In this document: one piece after another, positions 1 through 6,525 of the stretch
How positions within the stretch are numbered: the first letter of the stretch is position 1
Layout: each line of letters begins with the position of its first letter
Assembly (NCBI GenBank): GCA_038135065.1
Contig: JAYPWI010000049.1
Location: 1 to 14,572, forward strand
Length of the DNA stretch: 14,572 nt
Direction: 5' to 3'
Source of the DNA: JAYPWI01 sp038135065
Lineage (GTDB): Bacteria > Actinomycetota > Acidimicrobiia > Acidimicrobiales > Poriferisodalaceae
The notes under the pieces: generated by a model
Told to the model about the DNA's origin: nothing
Databases searched by the model: none
The model's input: only the letters and a program-made list of their open reading frames with translations
Made by a program: the position numbers and the translations under genes

Positions 1-70
1 CCACGAACCGGCGCAGCGGATCAGGAAGATAACCCAGCAGGCGATATGCAGCGGGCAGCACGGCAGCCAC
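1..70 (-). CDS. 5' end of an unidentified gene running off the left edge (possibly NUDIX-like)
   Basis: A minus-strand frame opens with GTG at 70-68, two bases after the phosphatase stop codon (TGA at 75-73), and stays open for 23 codons to the window edge. The visible peptide starts VAAVLPAAYRLLGYLPDP and continues with LRRFV. The tight spacing suggests translational coupling in one operon with the phosphatase. The pattern of a short amphipathic start with YRLLG, LP and PLRR resembles the N-terminus of some actinobacterial NUDIX hydrolases, but this is an impression from 23 residues and no catalytic motif is visible. Product unknown; the start codon rests mainly on spacing. Confidence 0.4.
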   Translation of the reverse strand, partial: MAAVLPAAYRLLGYLPDPLRRFV

Positions 71-72
71 GG

Positions 73-813
73 TCAGGACCCTGTCTGGGTGGCCACCAGG
101 GCCTGACACAGCTCGGCGGTGGCGCCGGCCACCGGTCCGCGCCGGGCTCGGTGGTCGAGATGAATGAGGGGACGGCCCCGCAGTTCGGCCACCGAGGCTC
201 CCGCCTCGCCACAGATGAGCACCCCGGCCGCGTAATCCCACACCCCGTGGTGGGCGATCGGGTCGATGTACCCGTCGAGACGGCCGCAGGCCACCGCGCA
301 CAGGTCGAGGGCGGCCGCGCCGAAAGACCTGAACTGTCCGGGGCGCACCGGGCGGGACGGCCAACCGGCCAACCCCACGATGGCCTGGCCGACAGAAGTG
401 CAGTTCGTCGCCGTGATGGGTGACCCGTCACGGAACGCTCCCCCACCCCGCACGGCGCTGAACTCCTCACCGGTCGCCAGGTTGGTCACGAGGGCCACCG
501 ACGGGCCGTCATCGTCGACCACGCACAGGCTGGTGCAGTAATAGGGGATGCGGCGCGACGCATTGGTCGAGCCGTCGACCGGATCGATGATCACGACCGG
601 CCCCTCATCACCACCGGACACCCCCGACTCCTCGGACAGCACCCGCACCCCGGCGTCGGACAGCACGGCCAGGGCCCGAGCGTCGGCCACCTTGTCGAGG
701 GCGTACTGATCGGGTCGGTCACCACCATCGGCCCAGCGGTCGAACCCCTCGAGGCTGTCGCGCACCTCGGCCGTCGTGCGGCGCAGCAGGTCCATCCAGT
801 CGGCGGTGTCCAC
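73..813 (-). CDS. Inositol monophosphatase family protein
   Basis: This is a Mg2+-dependent phosphatase of the IMPase/FBPase/CysQ superfamily, probably cytosolic, acting on a small phosphorylated metabolite that the sequence does not identify. From the GTG start it is 246 residues, close to the family's usual 250-270. The metal-site signatures are present in order: LSEESG (Glu61/Glu62), IIDPVDGSTN (Asp77, Asp80, about 75-84) and GVWDYAAG (Asp192, about 189-196). The frame is open further upstream to an ATG at 927, but that extension overlaps the divergent gene at 911 and is Arg/Gly-rich and unlike the family. GTG at 813 lies 7 nt after a TACGGT box, consistent with a leaderless transcript; ATG at 795 is another possible start. 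It probably heads an operon with the gene at the left edge. Substrates such as inositol phosphate, histidinol phosphate or PAP cannot be separated here. Confidence 0.86.
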   Translation of the reverse strand: MDTADWMDLLRRTTAEVRDSLEGFDRWADGGDRPDQYALDKVADARALAVLSDAGVRVLSEESGVSGGDEGPVVIIDPVDGSTNASRRIPYYCTSLCVVDDDGPSVALVTNLATGEEFSAVRGGGAFRDGSPITATNCTSVGQAIVGLAGWPSRPVRPGQFRSFGAAALDLCAVACGRLDGYIDPIAHHGVWDYAAGVLICGEAGASVAELRGRPLIHLDHRARRGPVAGATAELCQALVATQTGS

Positions 814-820
814 GACGATG

Positions 821-826
821 ACCGTA
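821..826 (-). promoter_or_regulatory. Candidate -10 box for the phosphatase gene
   Basis: On the minus strand the hexamer TACGGT (TANNNT type) ends 7 nt before the GTG at 813. In actinobacteria this arrangement is typical of leaderless transcripts that begin on the start codon. No convincing -35 is visible. It lies in the 97-bp gap between two divergent genes. Confidence 0.35.
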
Positions 827-910
827 CCGGTCCGACCGACCCAAGCCCCGCCACCGTCGCCGACCGACCAGCCAACCGTTACCCTCCTCGTTCGGGAGGA
901 TCGACGGTTC

Positions 911-1486
911 ATGGCGGTCATCGACATGTCGGGCTATGTGGCCGACCTCAAGGAACACGCCGCCGAGCACGGCTTCCACATCCACGACGAACGGCACTTC
1001 CTCGAGACGTACAGCATGCGCCAGGCCTGGGAGGTCGACCTGCACCCAGAGGAAGCATGCGGGGGCCCACTCGACCTCCACCTCACCCTCGAGGCCGACC
1101 CCCGCACCATGCTCACCCTCGAGGACGTGCTGCTCAGCCTTCCCGAGGACGAGCTCCCGCCGGACGAGTTCTGGGCGCCCCTCACCTTCACGTGGGCCCT
1201 GCCCCCGCTCGACAACGGACCTGACCTGCTGGTGTTGGCCACCGACCTCGCCGGGATCGGGGGCACCGACCTGCCCGTGGAGGTGTCGGCCATCGACTCG
1301 TTCCCCTCGGTCACCGACCCCGCCCAGCGCACCCTCACCATCGTTGCCCGACTGGACCTCTCCCTGCGGGGGCTGCTGGACGGCCAGGACGGTATGTGCG
1401 ACATCCTCGACCGCTGCCGCGACATCTGCGGCTACCTGCTCGACCGGGCCCCCGTCTGGTACGACTGCGCCGGTCGCCCCGCTGGG
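911..1486 (+). CDS. Unrecognised acidic protein; no in-frame stop before the convergent ATPase gene
   Basis: I do not recognise this protein. ATG at 911 follows a Shine-Dalgarno-like GGGAGGA (894-900) by 10 nt. The first ~190 codons read like a genuine soluble, acidic, Leu/Asp-rich protein: MAVIDMSGYVADL at the start, repeated LTLED-type segments near the middle, a CDILDRCRDICGYLL helix with three Cys near the end, then APVWYDCAG. There is no signal peptide or membrane helix. The oddity is the 3' end. The frame does not stop before the convergent transporter ATPase gene (stop at 1487) and continues antisense through it to a TGA at 2078-2080, which would give 389 residues. The coordinates given mark the part I consider supported. 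A -1 shift near 1478-1484 would end at 1527 and a +1 shift at 1667. A lost stop, a deletion joining the two genes, or a sequence error are all possible. Confidence 0.5.
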
Positions 1487-2557
1487 TCAGCCGCCGATCT
1501 CGCCGATCACCACGCCGGTCTCGCTGACCCTGCCCTCGGCGATGTTGCGCTCCAGAGCGGCCTTGCCCTCGTCGGACCCCACCGGGAAGAAGCACCGGAA
1601 CTGGTGCTCGGGGCTGCCCGCGGCCACCAGGGGTGGCTCTTCGGTCGAACACTGCTCGCTGGCGTAGCGGCACCGGGCTGCGAACTTGCAGCCCGACGGC
1701 GGGTTGATCATGTCGGGCGGGCTGCCAGGGATGATGTCCAACCGGGTGTGGCTGGCGTACTCGATCTTGGGGATCGATCGCAGGAGGGCCTCGGTATAGG
1801 GGTGGCGCATCTCGGAGAACAGCACCGACGTCGGGGCCGTTTCCACGATGCGACCGGCGTACATCACGATGATGTGATCGGTCCGGCCTGCCACCACCCC
1901 AAGATCGTGGGTGATCAGGATCAGCGACATTTCCCGGCTCTGCCGTTCGGCCTGGATCAGATCGAGAATCTGGGCCTGCACCGTCACGTCGAGGGCCGTG
2001 GTGGGTTCGTCGGCGATCAGCAGCTTGGGGCTGCAGGCCAGGGCGATGGCGATCACCACCCGCTGACGCATCCCCCCTGACAGCTGATGGGGGTATTCGT
2101 CGAGGCGGCGCTGTGGTTCGGGGATCCCCACCTCGCGCAGGAGGTTCAGCGCCGTGGACCTGGCCTCTTTCTTCGATACCCCGAGGTGGACCCGCAGGCC
2201 CTCGGCGACCTGGCGACCGATGGTCATCACCGGGTTCAGCGAACCGAGCGGGTCCTGGAAGACCATGGAGATCTCCGGCCCCCACAGCTCGCGCAGCTCC
2301 TTGGGGCCGAGGCTCATCAGGTCGGTGCCGTCGAAGTTCACCGTGCCCGTCGAGGACACGTTGCTCTTGGGAAGCAGGCGCATGATGGACCGGGACATCA
2401 CGCTCTTGCCTGAGCCCGACTCCCCCACCACGCCCAGCGCCCGACCCCGTTCGAGGGTGAAGCTGACCCCATCGACCGCGGTCAACGCCCCGGCCGGTGT
2501 GGCGAACTGGGTGCGCAGATCGGCGACCTCGAGCATCGACGTGCTGGAACCCGTCAT
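1487..2557 (-). CDS. Opp/Dpp-type ABC transporter ATP-binding protein (OppD type)
   Basis: One of two ATPases powering a peptide/nickel/opine-class ABC importer, at the cytoplasmic face. It is 356 residues, a normal length. Visible motifs are Walker A GESGSGKS (45-52), Q-loop Gln101 in FQDP, signature LSGGMRQR (159-166, the form usual in OppD/DppD), Walker B LLIADEP (179-185), D-loop TALD (187-190) and H-loop His217. The C-terminal oligopeptide/dipeptide domain follows, with four Cys (290, 296, 303, 322) in the CX5CX6CX18C pattern characteristic of this subfamily; some members bind a [4Fe-4S] cluster there. The chosen ATG overlaps the upstream OppF-type stop as ATGA and is preceded by GGAGGAGGGAGC, a strong ribosome binding site. 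The frame is open to 2842, but that extension lies inside the upstream gene. It is the last gene of the operon and converges on the plus-strand gene at 911. Confidence 0.95.
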   Translation of the reverse strand: MTGSSTSMLEVADLRTQFATPAGALTAVDGVSFTLERGRALGVVGESGSGKSVMSRSIMRLLPKSNVSSTGTVNFDGTDLMSLGPKELRELWGPEISMVFQDPLGSLNPVMTIGRQVAEGLRVHLGVSKKEARSTALNLLREVGIPEPQRRLDEYPHQLSGGMRQRVVIAIALACSPKLLIADEPTTALDVTVQAQILDLIQAERQSREMSLILITHDLGVVAGRTDHIIVMYAGRIVETAPTSVLFSEMRHPYTEALLRSIPKIEYASHTRLDIIPGSPPDMINPPSGCKFAARCRYASEQCSTEEPPLVAAGSPEHQFRCFFPVGSDEGKAALERNIAEGRVSETGVVIGEIGG

Positions 2558-4287
2558 GCTCCCTCCTCCCCCACCAGCGGGAAATGGCAGGCCACGAACT
2601 GACCAGGGGAGATCTCGCGGAGCATGGGTTCCTCGGCTGCGCAGCGCTCGGCGGCATGTGGGCACCGTGTCCTGAACCGGCAACCCGACGGCGGGTCCAT
2701 GGGCGACGGCAACTCTCCGTCGAGTCGGTCCAAACCCATCGGGTCGATCGAAGGATCGGGGTGTGGGATGGCCGACAGGAGCAACTGGGTGTAGGGATGG
2801 GCGGGAGCCTCGTAGAGGCGATCGGGGTCGCCCACCTCGCACATCTTGCCCAGGTACATCACCGCGACCCGATCGGACACGTTTTTCACGACGGCCAAGT
2901 CGTGGGCGATGAACACCAGGGTCAGGCCGTACTCCCGCTTCATCTCCTCCAGCAGGTTCAGGATCTGGGCCTGCACCGACACGTCGAGGGCGGACACGGG
3001 TTCGTCGCAGATGATCACCTTGGGGTTCATGATGAGGGCCCGGGCGATGGAGATCCGCTGCGCCTGCCCACCAGAGAACTCGTAGGGACGTCGGTCGAGG
3101 GCATTGTCGGGGTTGATCCCCACCGTCTCGAGCACCCGCCGCACCTCGGGCTCCACCCGGTCACGCACCGCGGCCCGTTGCTCGGCCAGGCGCCGCCGGA
3201 CCACCCTGATGATGACGAGATCGACGGCCACCGCAGCGACCAGCACCAGGAGCTTGCCCGGTCGCTCCGAACCCAGCCCTAGGAATCCGTCCCCTGCGTC
3301 ACCCCACAGGGTGCCGTCCTGAGAGGCGATGTAGCGAAGTTGGAGCAGCACGAATGCGGCCAGGGCTGCGGCTACCCCCGACGCCCCGGCCCGCTCGGGC
3401 TTCATGACCGCGGCCACCAGCCAGATCGCCAGCACAGCAGCGAGAACGACCAGCAGTCCCGTGGTCAACCAGTGGGCCAGTCGCCCGAACGAACTCCGGG
3501 TCACTGCGAACTGGTACACGGCGATGGCCAACGCGAAGGCAACACCGGCCACCCCGACGCCTGCTGACACCGAGCCGACGAGGCGCGACACGGCGCCGAA
3601 GGGCACCATGGCTGCGGCCAACAACCACACCAGGCCAAGGACCCCCAAGGCCCCAAGGGCAATGACGAGGATGGCCAACACGGGGAACCCGACGATGCGG
3701 GCGGGGATGTCCAGCCAGGCCAGGGCACCTTCCAGCGCCCGGTCTTCCACGGCCTCCGATGCCACCCACAGCACCATGGCCAACGCAGCCAAGGGCGCCA
3801 CCATGCGGACCGGGCGCAGCAAGACGGCGGCCACCGACTGGAACAGGGCCCCGATCTTCTCGAACCAGATCGATGTCGGTGGTCTGCCCTCTTCTTCCTC
3901 CCACCAGATGTAGCGGGGCTCGGCCACCACATCGAGGATCGAACGGCGCGGGTTCAGTGAGCTGATCGGGTCCTGGAAGATCATCTGCAGCGCAGACCGA
4001 GTCCGCCGCATGGCCTCGGGGCCCAGGGTGGTCAACTCCACCCCGTCGAGTTGGATGGACCCGCTGGTGGGGGCCGGCACCTGCAGCACCGCCTTGCCCG
4101 TGGTGCTCTTGCCACATCCCGATTCCCCGACCAGGCCGAGGGTCTCCCCCTCGAGTAGGTCGAACGAGATGCCGCTCACTGCGTGCACGGTCCGCCCGCC
4201 GGTGCCGGCGAAGTTGACGACCATGTCCTCGACCCGCAGCAGGGGCTGTTGATCATCGCGCAGATGAGCCGAGCCGCTACCCGCCAT
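2554..4287 (-). CDS. OppF-type ABC transporter ATP-binding protein split by a multi-pass membrane insertion
   Basis: Second ATPase of the importer, with a striking architecture. Residues 1-127 hold the first half of a normal OppF NBD: Walker A GESGCGKST (54-62) and Q-loop Gln105 in FQDPISSLNPRRS. Residues 377-577 hold the rest: RVLETVG, signature FSGGQAQR (404-411), Walker B VIICDEP (424-430), D-loop SALD (432-435), H-loop His462, and the C-terminal domain with four Cys (536, 542, 549, 567; CX5CX6CX17C). About 245 residues lie between them with six or seven hydrophobic segments; see the entry for that domain. Total length is 577, against about 330-350 for OppF. Without the insert it would be about 330, so the insert is additive and every catalytic motif is intact, which argues for a working ATPase. 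ATG at 4287 follows AAGGGGG by about 5 nt and lies 36 bp after the OppC-type gene. The same frame runs through the insert without a stop. Confidence 0.95.
   Translation of the reverse strand: MAGSGSAHLRDDQQPLLRVEDMVVNFAGTGGRTVHAVSGISFDLLEGETLGLVGESGCGKSTTGKAVLQVPAPTSGSIQLDGVELTTLGPEAMRRTRSALQMIFQDPISSLNPRRSILDVVAEPRYIWWEEEEGRPPTSIWFEKIGALFQSVAAVLLRPVRMVAPLAALAMVLWVASEAVEDRALEGALAWLDIPARIVGFPVLAILVIALGALGVLGLVWLLAAAMVPFGAVSRLVGSVSAGVGVAGVAFALAIAVYQFAVTRSSFGRLAHWLTTGLLVVLAAVLAIWLVAAVMKPERAGASGVAAALAAFVLLQLRYIASQDGTLWGDAGDGFLGLGSERPGKLLVLVAAVAVDLVIIRVVRRRLAEQRAAVRDRVEPEVRRVLETVGINPDNALDRRPYEFSGGQAQRISIARALIMNPKVIICDEPVSALDVSVQAQILNLLEEMKREYGLTLVFIAHDLAVVKNVSDRVAVMYLGKMCEVGDPDRLYEAPAHPYTQLLLSAIPHPDPSIDPMGLDRLDGELPSPMDPPSGCRFRTRCPHAAERCAAEEPMLREISPGQFVACHFPLVGEEGA
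3172..3906 (-). other. Membrane domain inserted in the OppF-type ATPase
   Basis: Part of the ATPase reading frame, about residues 128-372. It begins with an acidic, Trp-rich turn (IWWEEEEGRPP) and an amphipathic stretch (141-157). Hydrophobic segments follow at about 162-180, 196-217, 217-234, 239-262, 270-294, 302-320 and 345-362; the second and third may form one helix or a hairpin. A basic VVRRRLAEQRAAVRDRVEP stretch returns to the ATPase fold. Both ATPase halves must stay in the cytoplasm, so an even number of helices, most simply six, is expected. The site lies in the helical subdomain, the part of an ABC ATPase that touches the permeases. I do not recognise the inserted domain as a named family. 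The helix count is by eye. Confidence 0.85.
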
Positions 4288-4323
4288 GTGTGCCCCCTTC
4301 CGATGGTCGATGGGACCGGTCCG

Positions 4324-5229
4324 TCACAGCACCGACTCCCTCGTGTCGAAGCGTTCCTGGAGCTTGTCCCCGATGAAGTTCAGCGACAGCACGGTCAGGA
4401 ACATCATCAGGGCCGGCATCAGGCTGATGTGGGCAGCCACTTCCAGACTGTTTCGTCCCTTGTTGATCATGTCGCCCCAGGTCGGGGTGGGTGGTGGAAC
4501 GCTGAGCCCGAGGAAGGCCACCGCGCCCTCGACCACGATGAGCTGCGCCATCACGATCAGCGAGTAGCTGATGAGGCTGGGGGCAACATTGGGCAGCCCC
4601 TCGCGGACCATTATGCGCCCGCACCGAGCCCCCCGGGGGCGCGCCGCCAACACGATGTCGCGTTCTGCCCCGGTGTGGTGTGCGGCGCGCACCACCCTCG
4701 AGATCGGCGCGATCGACAGCAGCACGAAGGAGAAGATCAGTACGGGGATCCGGTACCTCACGCTGGGGTCGAGGAACAGGATCAGGGCGATGAACAGGAT
4801 CAGCCCCGGGATGACCAACGTGGCGTTGAGGAACGACGTCACGTACTGGTCGACCTTGCCCCGGAAGTAGCCGGACGCCAACCCGATCAACCCACCGAGG
4901 GTGAGGGCCAGGGTCGTGCCGACGGCCGAGATGAGCAGCGACACCTGGGCCCCGTAGATGACCCGACTGAAGATGTCCCGGCCGTTGTTGTCGTTACCGA
5001 ACCAGTGGCTGAGGCTGGGGCCGTTCTTGGACATGCCCCGGAAGGACTGGGAAGGATCCTTCAGGGGCAGCAGATCGGCGAACACTGCTGCGAACAGCAG
5101 CAAGCTCAGGAAGGTCACCGCGGCCCAGAACACTGGACCCAGCGGCTTACGGGCCCGTGCCCCGATCGACTCTTCACCCGGGCGGTCGGTGTCTGGGGTC
5201 GTGTCAGCGGTGTGTGTCGTGTCGGCCAT
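4324..5229 (-). CDS. Opp/Dpp-type ABC transporter permease (OppC type)
   Basis: Integral membrane permease forming half of the translocation channel, 301 residues. The cytoplasmic N-terminus (about 1-28) is Thr/Asp-rich and polar. A first hydrophobic helix (about 32-52) leads into GNDNNGRDIFSRVIYGAQVS (78-97), the hallmark of OppC/DppC proteins. The BPD_transp_1 core follows, with helices at about 98-120, 133-153 and 160-177, then the ATPase-contacting EAA loop (about 183-214: DIVLAARPRGARCGRIMVRE then GLPN), then about 217-241 and 267-287. WGDMI (251-255) is also typical. The EAA loop reads ARPRGA where the family usually has A-R-A/T-L-G-A. ATG at 5229 is 3 nt after the OppB-type stop, so translation is probably coupled; the OppF-type gene follows after 36 bp. 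Confidence 0.94.
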   Translation of the reverse strand: MADTTHTADTTPDTDRPGEESIGARARKPLGPVFWAAVTFLSLLLFAAVFADLLPLKDPSQSFRGMSKNGPSLSHWFGNDNNGRDIFSRVIYGAQVSLLISAVGTTLALTLGGLIGLASGYFRGKVDQYVTSFLNATLVIPGLILFIALILFLDPSVRYRIPVLIFSFVLLSIAPISRVVRAAHHTGAERDIVLAARPRGARCGRIMVREGLPNVAPSLISYSLIVMAQLIVVEGAVAFLGLSVPPPTPTWGDMINKGRNSLEVAAHISLMPALMMFLTVLSLNFIGDKLQERFDTRESVL

Positions 5230-5232
5230 CGC

Positions 5233-6360
5233 TCAGTCCCGTTCCGATCGCAGGCGGGGGTCGAGGGCCAGGTAGAGGAAGTCCGACATCGTCAGCAGGG
5301 TGATGAACAGGGCCGAGATCACCAACACACCGCCTTGGACGGCGATGTAGTCCCGTTGCCCGACCCCTTGGAAGATGTAGTTCCCCACTCCGGGAAGGGT
5401 GAAGATGGCCTCGATGATCAGGGTGCCGCCCAACAGCGCCCCCAGGGTCAGCCCCACCACCGTCAACAGAGTGAAGCTCGAGGGCCGCAGCGCATGCCGC
5501 CACAGGATCCTCGACGTGGCCACCCCCTTGCTGCGGGCCAGGTCGATGAAGGGCAAGCGCAGGGTGAGGATCATGTCCGATCTCAGGAGGCGCATGAACA
5601 CGGCTGCCTGGGGCATCGCCAGCGCGACTGCCGGGAGCAGCATGTGTTTGAAGTGGAGGAACCAGTCGTCGCCGAGCGGCACGTATCGGGCCGCAGGCAG
5701 AATCTTCCAGCCCACATCGAACCCGAACACGCTGATGCCTCCCACCGAGAAGAACAACACGAGCACCACGGCGAGCACGAAGTTGGGAGCGGCCAGGAAC
5801 CCCAGCATCGTGTAGTTGCTGACCCGGTCGGCCATCCTCCCTTGCCGGTAGGCCGACAACACACCGAGGGGAAGAGCCAGTACCAAGGCCAACACGAACG
5901 AGTAGAACGCCAACTGCAACGTGGGGGTCATCGCCTTGGACATCCCCATTGCGATGGCCTCGCGTCGCTGCACCGACGTGCCCAGATCGCCGACGACGGC
6001 ATCGCCGAGCCAACCCCCGTAACGGGCGAAGAAGGGCTCGTCGAGGCCGAGTTCGGCACGGACCTGAGCGACTGCGTCAGGGGTGGCCGACGGTCCGAGA
6101 ATGTTGATCGCCGGATCCCCGGGCAGGCTGTTCATCAGGGCAAACACGATGAACGAGACCAACACGAGGATGGGAATCACCGCAGCGAGACGCCGCGCTG
6201 CATAGCGAGCGTCGGTGAGGAACGCCCCGAGGCAGCCCACCAGCACCACGAGCCCGAAGGTCCACGAGACAGGCGGACGGCCGAACCAGCCGTAGGCGAG
6301 CACGGCCACCAAGAGGACAACGACCGTCCGTGCGACGTTGTCCCTGATCATCTGCACCAC
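5233..6360 (-). CDS. Opp/Dpp-type ABC transporter permease (OppB type) with N-terminal extension
   Basis: Partner permease of the OppC-type protein. The canonical OppB body begins at about residue 52 with RYAARRLAAVIPILVLVSF and N-S-L-P-G-D-P (78-83), then ELGLDEPFFARYGGWL, the membrane core, and the EAA loop FIDLARSKGVATSRILWRHA (271-290), GGTLIIEAIFTLPGVG (311-326) and a closing DFLYLALDPRLR. Total length is 375 against about 305-340 in most relatives. The extra ~50 residues hold two added hydrophobic segments (about 12-26 and 33-48), which keep the topology of the core unchanged. The GTG at 6360 is chosen because GGGGGA lies 6 nt upstream; ATG at 6351 is the alternative and removes only three residues, so the extension stands either way. 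The first base of the OppC-type gene comes 3 nt after its stop. Confidence 0.93.
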   Translation of the reverse strand: MVQMIRDNVARTVVVLLVAVLAYGWFGRPPVSWTFGLVVLVGCLGAFLTDARYAARRLAAVIPILVLVSFIVFALMNSLPGDPAINILGPSATPDAVAQVRAELGLDEPFFARYGGWLGDAVVGDLGTSVQRREAIAMGMSKAMTPTLQLAFYSFVLALVLALPLGVLSAYRQGRMADRVSNYTMLGFLAAPNFVLAVVLVLFFSVGGISVFGFDVGWKILPAARYVPLGDDWFLHFKHMLLPAVALAMPQAAVFMRLLRSDMILTLRLPFIDLARSKGVATSRILWRHALRPSSFTLLTVVGLTLGALLGGTLIIEAIFTLPGVGNYIFQGVGQRDYIAVQGGVLVISALFITLLTMSDFLYLALDPRLRSERD

Positions 6361-6378
6361 TACTCATCCCCCATGTGA

Positions 6379-6407
6379 CGTAGCGACGACCCTCGTAACC
6401 GTAGCGA
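6379..6407. repeat. Direct repeat CGTAGCGA with 21-bp periodicity
   Basis: The octamer CGTAGCGA occurs at 6379-6386 and again at 6400-6407, start to start 21 bp (about two helical turns), in the gap just upstream of the OppB-type gene. The spacing would suit a dimeric regulator binding one face of the DNA, but two short copies may be chance. No regulator gene is nearby. Confidence 0.3.
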
Positions 6408-6445
6408 TTCCAGCACTGCCCGGGCGAACCCCGGGCCCAACGGCA

Positions 6446-6479
6446 GGCCCCCGCTCGCTGCGATGAGCGAGCGGGGGCC
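6446..6479 (-). terminator. Perfect 14-bp GC hairpin between the binding-protein and permease genes
   Basis: AGCGAGCGGGGGCC (6466-6479) is the exact reverse complement of 6446-6459, with a 6-nt loop (6460-6465). No T-run follows in either direction, so it is not a classical intrinsic terminator. In the 165-bp gap after the binding-protein stop it fits an intercistronic hairpin that protects the upstream mRNA or partly terminates, raising the binding-protein to permease ratio, as is known for other ABC importers. A smaller inverted repeat (GCCCGGG, 6418-6424 with 6430-6436) lies just beyond it. No gene is seen in the gap. Confidence 0.6.
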
Positions 6480-6525
6480 GAGTGTGCCGTGGTCGGGATC
6501 GTTACGACCCCGATCGGTCAGGTGA

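Noticed and set aside
883..899. Short inverted repeat CCTCC/GGAGG covering the ribosome binding site of the gene at 911, as a possible RNA switch
   Set aside because: Only a 5-bp stem, and any CCTCC near a GGAGG will pair. There is no sign of a ligand-binding fold.
3172..3906. The idea that the OppF-type ATPase is two genes with a separate small membrane protein between them
   Set aside because: The frame is continuous with no stop, and neither half alone would make an ATPase because Walker A and Walker B lie on opposite sides. A single inserted protein is the simplest reading.
4183..6378. A 731-codon plus-strand open frame antisense to the permeases and part of the ATPase
   Set aside because: It is His/Gln/Arg/Gly-rich with no recognisable domain, and lies opposite two clear permease genes with intact motifs. 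It is a typical GC-rich shadow frame.
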